Positions 36,854 through 49,391 of a DNA stretch of 64,000 bases are shown piece by piece (within the stretch, counting starts at the first letter, position 1; the number at the start of each line of letters is the position of its first letter). Below the pieces are notes generated by a model. It was not told the DNA's origin. It saw only the letters and a list, made by a program, of their open reading frames with translations, and ran no database searches. Made by a program: the position numbers and the translations under genes. Source of the DNA: Geosiphon pyriformis (Eukaryota > Glomeromycota > Glomeromycetes > Archaeosporales > Geosiphonaceae); the NCBI GenBank assembly GCA_016748015.1, contig JAAOMT010000706.1, forward strand, positions 441,622 through 505,621, given 5' to 3'.

Positions 36854-39800
36854 ATGGTAATTTACTAATTTTTGACTGTTGTGAATCAGTTGCAGTTAGC
36901 ATTATTGTAAAAATGCTGACAATTTTGTTGGCTTTTCTAAACTTCAGTATCTATCTTCAAATCCGAGAACAGAAGACTTTTCAAATAGCCATGAAGCGGG
37001 TAAATTTTGGGCTCTTGTGAATACATTAATTAAATTTGTATCTAAAACTCTTGAACAATTTCAAAGAAGGACGTGAAGAAATGTTTGACGAGTCTGACGA
37101 CGAGTTTGACGATGATTTAAGTGAATCTGAGAAAAATTCTCTTACTCTCACAGAATTTTTTAATCTAACCTTTGGAACGAAGCCTTTGAAGTTTGATTCC
37201 ACTCATTTTGTTTGCGAAGAATTGGACATTTCAAAGTTTCATCAACTTGTTACACCAATGCTTGAAACTGGTGAACAGGGAATTCTACGCAACCTTTTCC
37301 CACACTTAATCGATCTTCTCAGCCGAACAGTGAGTTTTGAAAAGATTGCTACTTGCATCCAGGAAATTCTCAAGAGCGACTCAAACCAGAGCCTAAGAAA
37401 ATTAGAAACCTGCAAAGGCCGTGATTATCTTGTTGCGTTTCTTGATTATGTCCCTGATCAGTCTTTGCCAAAAATGCTCGGTACACTTGTATCTTCTAAC
37501 ATACCTGTCCCTCTCCTTTTGACAAAGGAGCATCAGTACTATGAGAAAGGTCTGAGAGTACTATCTGCTCTACGCGATGTAGTAATTGAAAAGGAATACT
37601 GCCTTTTACTGTTTATGAACTTGACAACATCCCAACTGGAGAATCCTTTTTCCAAGCAGCTTTATCCTGCCTTGTGCAAGAATCGTGAAAAATTCACAGG
37701 AATTACGTTTCCTGGTTCAATTGATATTACCTTCCATCCAGCATCAGAAAATAAGCTTCGCCGGCCTATAGCTATTGCTGAAGCATATAACCACGAACTC
37801 ATATCTGATCCATTCCAAAGTATTCTTCAAAACCTATCGAAAGAGGCATTCTTAATTATCTTGCATGCCACTGATATTGATTTTACTGGAAGTGAACCAC
37901 TCAAAGAGCTTGGAGAGCAAATTGCATTAATTGCTAGAAGCTTGGATGGGAAATTTGGCAAAAAGATTTTAATTCTTTACATGGATTCGAAATCACAACC
38001 AATCGCTTTTCGCCGTAAAATGTTCAAACAGCGAAAGCAATCACTAGAGGCATTGTTCCATCTTCATAATAATGAACATAATGTTCCCTCTGAGTTTCAC
38101 ATGAAGGTCATTTCAACTGAAAAAATGGAACAAAATCTGGAAGATATTAAAAGAGATATTTTGGTCCAGTTGCCCCCTGAAAATCAGCAACGCATGTATC
38201 CTCCTCTTGGTATCAGGCTGCCTTCTAGAGAGGTGCTAATTGTCTGGTCCGACATAAGTGATGATACTTTCACCAGATCAATGATGCAACTCGGTTTTCA
38301 GACCGGTGTAAATGGTTTTCGCCGCGCTCAAATATTCCCGGCATCTAATTATGAACGGGAAATTGAAAATCTTAAAGATAAACGACGTTTAAGCTCCGAT
38401 AAATATTCCAATTACATTTCGGATGAAGAAATTGATCAAAATGTCAAGAAATTTAATTTGGAAAAGACGCGTATTGGAGATTCTCCTCAAATCTCTGTTC
38501 TTGAGCTCTTTTCTCGAGCTATAATCAACAATAATTTCATCGAGATGAAGAATTTTGCTCGAGATATTGACAGTGTATTTAAAACTCATTTACAAATGCT
38601 TTCGTTACAAGAAAGTAGATCTACACAAAATCCAAACGACATAACGCGGGAACAACTCAAACAACAAATTGAGGATAACGATATTTCGATACATGATTTT
38701 TGGAGAGAATTTGTGATTCTCTCGACAACCAGATACACTCGTGATCTAACTGTTTTGGAAAAACTATATGGAGTGAAACCAAGGTTGGATAAAACTGCTT
38801 CAATCTTTTTTTCACTAATTTAGAAAGCTAAAACTATTTGATATTGTAACCAGCCATCTTCAAAATGCTTATAAAACATGGGTTAATGAAGGCGAAGCAA
38901 TGCAAATGTTGGATGGTTTATCACTACGCGCCCTCGATCCATCATTTTTATCGGATGTTCTTTCCTCTTTGATGTCCGATTCTAATCGAAAGTTGATTGT
39001 TATTTCTGTCATTGGTCTTGAAAGTTCCGGAAAATCGACCCTCTTAAATTATTTATTTAAATGTGGATTTTCCACGTCTGCAGGCCGATGGTAACAGATT
39101 AAATCATTCGTGATTTTTTTATAAAGGTCGCGTTGTCCATAAAGTTAAACTTAATCGCATTTATATGTATTGATTATCTTTTTAGCACTAAAGGAATGTA
39201 TATGTCCTATCGCCACTCGGATTTCAATGGAATTCCCTTTGATCTGCTTATTCTTGACTCTGAAGGAATGAGCTCTACAGCACAAAAGTATATCACCAGA
39301 AGAAGCAGTTTTGATAAAAAGATCACCCTACTAGCTCTCATGTGCTCCCAAATTGTCATCATCAATACAAAGGGGTTGACTAAAGATATTTCAAATATTC
39401 TTGAAGTATCTTCTTATCATTTAGATGCCTTGAGTAAGCGCAAATCTAAGCCACGATTACATTTTGTTTTACGCGACATGATGGACTCTAATAAAGCACA
39501 AAAGCCAGCATTCGATGATATTCGCGAAAGTCTTGAACAAATGTTCCGCGAATTGCCTGGATGCACCCAAGATTTGAATGATTTCATGACTATTTCTGAG
39601 GAAGATGTCCATCTACTGGTTAATGCATTCACTTCTTTCAATGATGATCTAAGACCCAAAGTAATGAACATGTCGGAGACCGAGCACATTCATCTGCCAG
39701 CTGTGAGCAAATCTCTGTTGTTTCATTTTTTCTTTTTCAATTGAATTGAGCATTTGAAAGGATCTAAATTTAATTTCGTCAGTTAACATATTTTTAGGAA

Positions 39801-42240
39801 TCATTTCCTTTAATTGTTTCGAATTTACGAAAGTCACTTATTTCCTCAGCGCTTAATCATATTGATACGAGGCTTTTTGAAAATGTTCATGGTAAATGGG
39901 CTGATTGTTAAACTTCTATCTGTTTATTGCTTTAACTAAAGATGTTATTTTTTTTCTTAGGATTTATAATCCATATGAAAGCAGTGTGGGAAACCATTGA
40001 CGCAGAAGAAAGCTTTTTGCATTTCGAGAATTTTAAAACAATACAAAAGTGGAATCTGATGCAGAGCTTTGTTGAAGCACAACGAATTGCTTTCCTTAAG
40101 CCTTTCAAAAAAGAGGCAAAAGAAAAAATGGAGGAAAAAATCGATAAACTGAGATTGAATCCAACTGGCTATATTGAGATCAACGAAGAATATAAAAAGT
40201 TTCTTAGGCTTTCTTCAGACAAATTCGCTAAGGCTGCGGTTGATAATTTTTTTCAAAAAGTAGGAATTCAAATTGATGATATCATAAAGGATGAAGGCAA
40301 AACTCTCATTTGTGGTATGTTTGTGACGGAGAAACTAGAGCTTGAAGCAAAATGGCGTGAAAAAGAACTTTCCTTTCAAGAAAAGGCTCTATTAAATGAT
40401 GCAGAAAAGAACTTCAAAGAAACTATTCGGCGATATAATACACTTGATGAAGCAGCAAAACTAAAAACTGATCAAGAAAGGTCTCAAAAATTGTTCAATG
40501 ATGCATGGCACGATGTGGAAACTTTCCACAAGACTTCTATGGAAAATATGGTACTCAACGAAGTTCAGCTGCAGGAGCGTGTGGTTGATTCTTTCAATAA
40601 GGCTATACAACGTGGTCAAAGCAATGTTAAAATACATGAACTGAAATCCAGAATGCAGTTTGACCGAAAATTCTGGATGAAGTTGGAGAGGCCTGCGGCG
40701 TTACAAAAATACTTGAATGCTGATCTTCAGGAGGTTCTTGAAAATATTGAATTGAAGAGCAATAATTACTTTACAAAAATCAAGAAAAAATTGTGGCTTA
40801 CTGAAAAGGCAAAACAAAATTTGAAAAACAAAGCTGCAACGGCTATTCTTGAACATATTTCTCTTCTATGCGCAACAATTTGCAGCCAAATCTCCCATCA
40901 AAAGATCTTGAGAAACGAGTATGATGAAACTTTTCAATGGCTTCAAAAGTTTTCAGACGATTTATTTCTTTTTATGAGTAATCAATTCAATGATCCAAAT
41001 GCCGAATTTTTTCCTGAGCTAAATGATTTTAACATGATTGAGGTAGGCTATTGAACTTAATGGATTGTTTTTAACCCTTGGAGAATATTAATAAATCAAA
41101 TTATCTTACCAGAAATTTTATCGATGGCAAATCTATTCTACTTTGCAAAAGAATAATGCTCAATGGCTTGAGAACCAGGAGGGGAATTTAAAAAAATACA
41201 AAACTGAACTTGAAACAACTTTTAGAGAACTTGTGGCAAATAACTCTTCTTTTCAATCTCTCTCTAAAAACTTCTCAAAACACATCATCAATCGATTCGA
41301 GAAAACGCTTATTACCCTCGAAAAAAGCGTTCAAAATGATGTTGAGGAATATATCAAAGGTTGGGTTACTAAATATGGAGCCACTAACGAAGCACACGAA
41401 CGCAGTTTTGGCAAGCGTGATCTAAAGGCAGCACGCTGGTATATAAATGATTTGAGTGGATATTTAAGGCATGTTTTCGATGAAGAGTCCAAAAAGCGTC
41501 TTGAAGATATTAAAGAGAAAAAAGTTAAAAACATCATGGAAAAGATTGAAGAAACCCAATCTTCTCTTATGTCCCTTATTGATAAAGATTGGAGTCGAAG
41601 CTTTTCAGAAACTCTTGAAGATATTATTTCCAAACACGAGGGTTCCTCTCACTCAAAGAATGTCCATCAGTATGTAGAAAACTTCTCCTTCGCTGGTTAT
41701 TGTCGGGTAGATAGATCATCGCCAATCTGGGATGCACTCAAGCGAGATCTAGCCAAAGAATTTAAGGAATTAGAAGGAAATTGGGAAGGAGAAATAAATT
41801 CTCGCCTTCAAGCTCTCATTACAAGTACAATTAACATAAACTGGAGTAAAATAGGAGGCTGTACAGCAAGTTGTCCTATTTGCAAAGCAAAATGTGAACT
41901 TCCCGAAGGTGATCATACTCATGAAACTTCAACACACATCTTGGCTGCTTTCGGTGGATGTAATGACGTGAATACTCATGAGGCGGTTTTAATTGTTTGT
42001 TCTGAGGTAGATGCGCGTGATAAAGGAAAATGGCGGAGTCGTTTTGTGACATCCTTTGTTACAATCAATGAATTAATGCAAGCAAATCAGCCAAAATGGA
42101 AACCGCTATCATTTGGTCAAGTCCAAGAAGAAAAAGCAAGAAATATGAAACATATTTGGTGGCATTTGAGAAAAGAGTTATGTGAAAAATATGATATGAT
42201 AGACTCAACCCCAAATGATTGGGAGAGATATGCTCGGTAG
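36854..42240 (+). CDS. VLIG-type very large GTPase (GB1/RHD3-related), eight exons
   Basis: Exons 36854-36856, 36948-36999, 37079-38783, 38824-39090, 39186-39702, 39798-39891, 39961-41042 and 41113-42240 join to about 1615 residues. All phases agree. The first coding exon is only the ATG; the paralogue at 63312 shows the same layout. Residues 1-560 are an acidic leader and a helical region like the N-terminus of VLIG/URGCP proteins. The G domain follows: P-loop GLESSGKST (651-659), the splice-restored SAGRCTKGMYM, the DSEG switch motif (700-703) and a GBP-like RD (772-773). A long coiled-coil, Lys/Glu-rich stalk runs from about 860 to 1430. A CPIC-x3-C plus His cluster starts at 1494, as in the VLIG C-terminal metal site. 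Animal relatives are interferon-induced; the role here is unknown. An AG at 37066 would add four residues. Confidence 0.82.
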
Positions 42241-44756
42241 ATTTCTCGCAGTGATATTCATTGAATTATAGCCACAGAATTCGAAATCAAACATTTTGAA
42301 TATCCTTTAAAACAAATTAGAGGAAAATGTGGCAATTTTTGTATTAAATTTTTAAATAGCACATTCTTTTTGCTTTCTTAATTTGCATTTTCTGCGATCA
42401 ACAAATAAATTGGTCATTGATAATTAACCAATGTTAAAGGTGATTAGTCATTTTAACATAAATTTTTAACCGAATTAAACAATATTTTATTATTTAAAAT
42501 ATGAAAAGTTTTTTCATGATCAGTTTAATTTGGTACTCTAAGCTAACAAACATTAATAAATATAGTATATATTTGCTATAGTAAAAAAATTAGATTGTAA
42601 GAATAATTTCGAATTTTTTTTAATTCAAAATTTAAAATGGAAGTTTTATGCCTGTGAGGAAGTTAATACCAGTACTATATTTGCAGTGACAAATATTTTT
42701 AATAGTGAAATCACTTTATTTATATCGAATGTATATCTAATTGAAAATTCTTCAAATGAATAAAAATTTAAATGCATTATATTTTGAGTCTGTAATGCAG
42801 CAAAGATTTAGACAGAGATTATACAAATAATTTAATTGAAATATTTAATAATATCAAAAACATGACAAGTCATTAATGTAAAACTCAAGATGTTACTCTA
42901 TCACAACTTTTATTAAACTTATTCTTATTCTTCAATTTAGGTTTAAAATAATTTTTTTTTAAAAAAAAAGAACAAACTTAATCAATCAATCGATTAATAA
43001 AAGTGTTCAATAAAATAATTATCTCATATGAATGAAAATATTGACAAAAGCTTCGCCGAAAATCCTTAAATCCCAAATAATAATTTACAGTAATGAAAAT
43101 GAAAAAAAAAATTTTTTTTTTAGTGAAATATCTTATATTAATATATTTTAAGAATTTACTTTTTTAGAATTCATTTCAAAAGGTTTTTTTTACAATAATA
43201 TATTCCCACTTGATAAATATTTCTAACCTTTTTGATAGATAAAAATTATATAGTTATTTAATCAAATTTTTTAAAATATTTAGTTAAGGGTATTGTTCAT
43301 TTAGTGTCATATATTTTTTTTAAATAGAAATGATAATCTCATATAGGATTTGATGTTGGATCTGATAAATAGGGAAAACTCCGAGATCATGATAAATATG
43401 AGATTAAATAACTTGTTAAATGCTTGAGTCGATAGATGTAGTTGAAGCCAAATTAGAAAATGGTTTAAAGAAATATTCAATGGATTTAAAAAGAAACTAC
43501 GATTGGCGTAAGATTCACTTAGAATTATATTATCTAGATTGACAATTAGATAGGAACTCATTACGAGGCTTTTGAGATAACATGAAATACTTTATCATCT
43601 AAAATACTTTTTTAAAATGAAATTATTCAATTCCTTTACGCCTACTATAATATCCTTGGAAATGGTAGACGTTATTTTATTTTACAGAAAGAAATAATAG
43701 AATGAAAATTATTGAAGATAATTATTAGGAAATATTTCAGAAGGTACTCCAAGTGCTTTGACTAACGGCTTCTTATTTTAATTTAAATAAATTTCAAGTT
43801 TTCAATATTAAATAAATATCACTGAAAATAATTTAGAGTTTGATTATTGTTTTTGTCTGAGATAATTTATTAGGTTAAAATACCTTTAACGATGATTAGG
43901 TTCTAACAAAATTTTATAGGTAAATACATTGAATAAATTATTAATTGTCTTGGGATCCGGTTACCAGATCGAACCAGCCAGTCATTTTATCATCAGAATT
44001 GGGCGTCAAAATAAATGGAGATGTCTCTTTATTATTTAAAATGAGCTGAATTAGATTGATTAATATACTGTATATATTGAAAATTGTTTACACCAGCAAT
44101 TTATTTGTGTTACATCTAATACCATAAAAAGCATTATCTACAATTAAATTTTTTAATGTAGTTTATTTGTTGATAAATAGGGAATTAAAAAGGCCATCTA
44201 TATAAAAAAATTTTTTTTTTAAAAAATCATAGAATTTTCATTTTATTTTATTTTTAAAAAACAATGTTGAATTCATTGGGATCATTAAAAATTCAATTTT
44301 TTATTTTGCCTTTTTGCCCTGAAAAATTATTTTTTTGACGCTTGATAATTTTATAAATTAAAAATGTTAGTCTTATTGCATTGTAACGCAAAGTAATTTA
44401 AAGGATAAAAAACAGTGAAATTTCTTTTAAACTTGAAGAGATCAAAAAATCTTTAAATTTTGTTATTTAGTTAGAAACAGTCTGTTGAATTCCAAATATA
44501 AATTAGGGAATTTTTGCTCTACAAATTATACTAGCCATTGTATTAAATACTTTATCTACAGTACACATGAGGAAAAACTAGACAGTGTATCAACAATTAA
44601 TCGTGAAATATTTCAAGTAATTTTCTGGAAATTGCACCACCATTTTTTCCCATTATATATTTACATGTGAATTGATTCCTTTCAAAAGCTATTGAATCGT
44701 TTTTAAAATAATTTATAACCTCTAAAGTTTCAACAAATAATAATTGAGAATACATA
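42241..44756. other. Intergenic region with a short coding relic at about 43942-44050
   Basis: Mostly A/T-rich. On the minus strand at about 43942-44050 a frame reads SPFILTPNSDDKMTGWFDLV before a TAA, which looks like the end of a real protein. No upstream exon was found. The frame at 43307-43561 is probably random. Confidence 0.35.
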
Positions 44757-45330
44757 TCAGAAATCACATTCAAAGTTTTTCCATGAATATTTCTCAAGTG
44801 CTTCTTGTCTTTGTCTCTCACCTAAAAACCAAAGAAAAAAAATGAAATAAACAAGGATTAGTAAAGATTCAATAAAGTTTTCTCAAATGTTTTATGTTTG
44901 AAAGTTTTTGCTTACGTTCTTCAGGAGTTGGTAGATCAAGAATTAGGCATGGCCTGGCTAAATCATGTGATTCAGGAGGAGTTGGTAATTGGTTTTGTTC
45001 GCTTTTACTTTTTAACCCAACTTCTTCGTAAGAAATATCCCATACAGGGATCGAACATTCTTTTCGTTTAGTTCTCTTTGGTGTTGGATATTCAAAGCTT
45101 TTTGTAGGTGAAAATTTTGTTGCTGAAGATTTTTTGGAAATATTTTCAATTAATGTGTTTGTCTTTGTAGAAGATTTAATGATTGGTGCCACCTTTCGAT
45201 TATTCTTTGATTTAATAATCCGTGATGAAGAAGTTGAAGAATCTTTGATATGCTGTTGTGGAAGATGAGTATAAGTATTATGTTGAGAGATGGTCATTGA
45301 TGTTGATGGTCGCTTTTGTTTTGATTCCAT
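44757..45330 (-). CDS. Small disordered protein with LPTP motifs, two exons
   Basis: Exons 44916-45330 and 44757-44821 (intron 94 nt, GTAAGC donor, CTTTGGTTTTTAG acceptor, phase 1) give 159 residues. Without splicing the frame would end a few residues later in a poorer tail, but the spliced end (EERERQRQEALEKYSWKNFE, then CDF) is more protein-like. The first 100 residues are Ser/Thr/Lys-rich and probably disordered, with several SP/TP sites (FSPTKS, YPTPKRTKRK). Two LPTPxE elements follow, LPTPPESHD and LDLPTPEER, then a short charged helix with Trp. The basic PKRTKRK could be a nuclear signal. SP/TP density suggests control by proline-directed kinases (inference). A TATA-like TATATAAAAG on the minus strand near 45455 lies about 120 bases upstream. 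Confidence 0.6.
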
Positions 45331-46186
45331 TTTTTGAGGTTAAACGTTGTATTTGGTAAGAAAAATGAAAAATGAAGAAATTTATAAGGGGATATAATTA
45401 TTTGATTTCACAAGAAGCTAATGATTTACTTTGGGATTGATCTTATCTTTTATATAAAAAAGTTCTTTTTCTTAAAACTGAAGGAACAAATTTTTTGCTT
45501 GGTTGCTTTTTCGAGTTTCGAAACCTTTCAAAGTATCTTTTTACGATAAAAGGTTTGCTTTCACTTGAATATTGGATTAAAAAAAAGTCATAGTTCCGAC
45601 TCAGCTTTTATATTTTTAACTCCCAATATAATTTACAATAACTAACTTTTAAATCATATTTTATTTTATTTTTGATGCACACTTTTATACTCGATAAATA
45701 AAATATGCAGTGTTTATATATTCTGTTTAGATTTATGTGTTACATGCGACAGTGTATGTATTAGTGTGTGAATTGACATATTCATGAAACAAACTTCATT
45801 AAGACGAATCTTTTAACACACACAACTGACCACCAGACCCACAACTAGCATAATCAATCACCTGTTTTGCCCAATTGTAACTTGACACATATTTGAATTG
45901 AAAAAAGATCAAATTGATAAATCAGTTTGATTTTTTAGCCTGACCGTGGTCAAAATTACAATTATGTATATATATATATATATTTTTCTTGAACATAACA
46001 GCATCAAATGTACTATCCTCATCTTCCTAGTGTGTATTATCAGTTGATGATGAGAGTCTTATAAAAGAACTCTATTCGATCATGACCTGCAAAGAAAATC
46101 AAATTAATTTGTCAATAATTAGAAAACTTGTAAGTTTATTTCAAGTTTCCTACATAATTAAAAATATTTCGATGAATGTAAAAAGA

Positions 46187-46240
<54 letters not shown>

Positions 46241-49123
46241 TTTACTTGTTTGTTTATTATTGTTCAACATTTGACATTGAATCTAAAGTTCATCATCAAA
46301 CATGAAAGATGATTCGCTCACTTCTAATTATCAAATGCAAATTTTACCTGATATCAAATGTGCCATTGATATTATATACTTGACATTTATCACAGTTTTT
46401 TTTGATCATCAGATCAAAAACGAATCAGCATAATAATATTTACAAATGGAGAGATGTGTACCCGTCTATTACCGTTAATTTTTTTGTGGTATTCTCTTTT
46501 ACATTATCTGACAGCTTGACAATTATAGGCTTCTATTATCATCATTCTGAGATCATCAAATATTAGGAATTCCCTCAATCAAGCAATAAAGTTCTATTCA
46601 TAATAGTTTATGTGGCGAGAGGGCTGAAGTCTAGTATACCCGATAGTTCTGGTTTCTCTTCTGTTATTGACGCTTAAGTTTCTTATTACTTTTGAGATTG
46701 CCCCGGCTGTGTTATCTTGCATTTTGAATGCACTACAGCTGCAATAACGAAACCGTTTGTTTGTGCTCAGGATGAAGCCAATCTTGTATTTCAAAAAGGT
46801 TAGGTAAAAAAAATGGGTATATTATTTGTATTCTTAAAAGTTTAATGTTGCGATAATTTTGTGCTCGGGTGTACGAGGGAGAAAACGAGATTATTTTTTT
46901 TCTGTGGTTTATTAGATCCTAATTTTTCAGATCTCATCCTAAAGGTTTATTGTGCATCCTTGGTATGACGAATGACAGATCGCAAATGGTTAGAAATTGA
47001 GCACGGAAAAAAATTCTCAATGTGAGAATCATAGACGATAGGGGTTGTATGATCCGGTTAATGCATACCACGCATGGCACCATTCACGAACAAAAGCCTT
47101 TGCATATATTGTGTAAAAAAAAGTACACTGAAATTGTGTCATTTTACCATGTTATGTAGCGTGATATGTTAGCCTGTGCAGAAAACACGCAGCAATGAAA
47201 TTAGTTTGTCGTATAAGATAGGTATACGGTAAATCCCTTTCTTTGACGTTTAATTTCTTCCCGCCAAAATTTTGATTATTCACCTATTCAAAAAGCCGTG
47301 ATTTGCTCGTGCCTTATTTTAGTTTTTGTCCTATTATTCAGCGAAAAATTATATATAGAGTTTTTTGAACTAGACATTCTAGAAAGACAATGGAAAGAAA
47401 TGACATGGGGGGGAGGGGGAAAGTTTTGCCGGGTCAATGGTTTTGAGATTAAAGAGTTTCGGTGGTTATGATATACGAATCGGGCGGGACCGTGCGTGAT
47501 TTCAAGTTTGATAATGGGCCAGTAAGAATCGATCATTTAAAGAAAATTCGAGATTTATTGAATCACCCCACAAGTTATCTTAAAGACCAAAAGGTGTTTA
47601 TGTTAAAAAAATTATATTGTTCTACATATTTGGACCTTTAATAATAATAATAATAATAATTTTGGGAATAAAAGTGACTCAAAAAAAGTTTGAGAACTTT
47701 TAAGGAGAGAGTTGTGAAATCATGGAAATTTTTTTCCCGAAAAATAATATTTTATTTGGTTTTTGCTTAGTAAATGTGTGTAATAAAAAGACAATAGGGG
47801 CTGAAACTTGTTTTTTTGTTTGTTTTATCATGTTGAGAAACAATAATCATGTGTGTGTTGAAAGAAAATATACACATAGATTAACTATTGAATGGATTAA
47901 TAAGCTCACGATCAAATCTTTTATAAAGATGCCAACAATCCAAGAAAATTCAACGATTTTTTTTTTTACCAGGAAATAACAACTTTCTCCCCCACAAAAC
48001 ACTAAAGATTTTGTAGATTAATTCAACGTTTTTGATTTGTTTTTAAGATTGAGAATTCCTGGATTGTTAACACCCAGGTCGTTCTCTTTAAAATAAATGA
48101 AGGTTTTACAAACAATAAAAAATCCAACCGTATTCATTTATTTGAACAAATTATATTTATTGTTTATAAAAATTTTTTTGACATCTATTAGAATAGAACT
48201 TTGAAATTTTTGTGAAATGTTGAATCAGCATAACAAGATCTATTTTAAACAGAATAGAGGGTTATTCATAGCACTATTTTTTTTTTAAAAAAAAAATCTA
48301 ATAATCTAAAATATTGGACAAAAGTTGATTGTAACTTATTTTTTTAAAATTCAAAGTTCCTTTATCGGGGGGGGGGGGCATAAATAATAAAACTTGGCAA
48401 AGAGCTTTCAAATATTTATAAAAACTTTTTTTTTTTTTTTGCTCACTGAAAATTCAAGATTTTAAAATTGAATATTTGAACTTTTAACTTTGAACAAAGA
48501 GATATACAAAATATATTTGTTTCAAAAACTCAAAATCAACCATCTTGATAATATTTTTAAAATAACAGAAAAAATGGGCGTGGAAAAAATAAGCATTTAA
48601 AAGTATTAAAATTATTTGATTTTTAGCGAAAATTGAGATTCAAAGATTATTAGCCTTATAAACCACAAATTTTTTTTTTTGCAACACAAAACCAAAGAAT
48701 ATTTTTTTGTTCTTTCCAAAATTGGCTAGTAACATTAGAAAATTTTTAAAGTCATTTTTTAAAGTCACTATTTTTCTAAAGCAACTACGTTTCTGGTTTT
48801 TTTTCGTTAAACAAATAAATCAGAAAAAGAAACAAAAATAGATATAAAAATAAAAATAGAAAGAGAATAGTCAAAGAAGCGAAATAAAACAAGAGCAAAG
48901 ATACAAAATACACAAAAAGGTAACAGGAAGATTCACATAACAAAAATGTAAAATTAATATTTTCGATCAAAGGAACTTTTATATGCTTGAAATGTATCGT
49001 AATTTAGAACAGACCAAAATGCTATGAATATTGTCCTTTATCAAAAAATCAAAGTATTTCTACGTTCATGATGACAGTCATTAATCTTTGAAAGTAGGTT
49101 ATCAGATATGAAAGAGAGATAAA
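45331..49123. other. Intergenic region with microsatellites, no supported gene
   Basis: Contains (AT)n at about 45965-45984, a (TTA)n-(TTTA)n tract at 46187-46244, a G-rich block at about 47406-47420, (AAT)n at 47640-47660, and a run of 11 G at about 48367-48377. A GC-richer patch at about 46590-47540 has stops in every frame; frames at 46594-46794 and 47288-47536 on the minus strand are not convincing. Confidence 0.5.
46187..46244. repeat. (TTA)n-(TTTA)n microsatellite
   Basis: A perfect trinucleotide run of about 13 units passes into four to five TTTA units. The plus-strand frame through it encodes a Tyr run that is repeat translation. Confidence 0.85.
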
Positions 49124-49391
49124 CTAAGGAATACTTGGCATATGCGAAAATTGAAATGTAGGCTCCATCAATTCTTCCTTTTTACTAAATTCAAGGTTCT
49201 GTTCTTGGACAATTGAAATTTGCCCATTATTTAATTGACCGTTTGGTTGGTTGGTTGGTTGGTTGGTTATTTAATTTTTGATTGGGAAGTGTTATTTGAA
49301 TAATTTGTGGAGCATCTCGAATTAACGCTTTACTTGTCGAAGGGATGTATGGTACTTGGTTAGAGCTGAAGAATTCACAGTTTTGAGCCAT
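49124..49391 (-). pseudogene. 78-residue family copy broken by an (AACC)6 repeat
   Basis: From the ATG at 49391 the frame reads MAQNCEFFSSNQVPYIPSTS and matches the family N-terminus. It goes out of frame inside six AACC units at about 49245-49268 (written GGTT on the plus strand). The C-terminal family block (NGQLNNGQ, then NLEFS, then a TFQFSHMPSIP ending) is fully preserved in another frame down to the TAG at 49124. No other damage is visible. One unit more or fewer changes the reading frame, and five units would put both halves in one frame. So this is either a fresh frameshift, an assembly slip in the repeat, or a length-variable allele. It lies head to head with the intact gene at 49981. 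Confidence 0.75.

Noticed and set aside
36912-37019. ATG at 36912 with a signal-peptide-like start for the VLIG-type gene
   Set aside because: The frame stops at TGA, is not conserved in the paralogue, and lies largely in the intron defined by the paired comparison.
37036-37038. TTG at 37036 as an alternative start
   Set aside because: Non-ATG start with no support; the position falls inside the second intron.
37081-37083. ATG at 37081 as start of the VLIG-type protein
   Set aside because: The paralogue has ATT at the equivalent place; the upstream 3-nt plus 52-nt exon model fits both copies.
43955-43985. CTGGTTCGATCTGG on the minus strand, a possible tRNA T-arm
   Set aside because: The five-base stem does not pair and no cloverleaf is possible; the sequence reads better as a coding relic.
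46594-47536. Minus-strand frames at 46594-46794 and 47288-47536 in a GC-richer patch
   Set aside because: No domain, no splice join found, and stops surround them; the patch may be regulatory or a relic.
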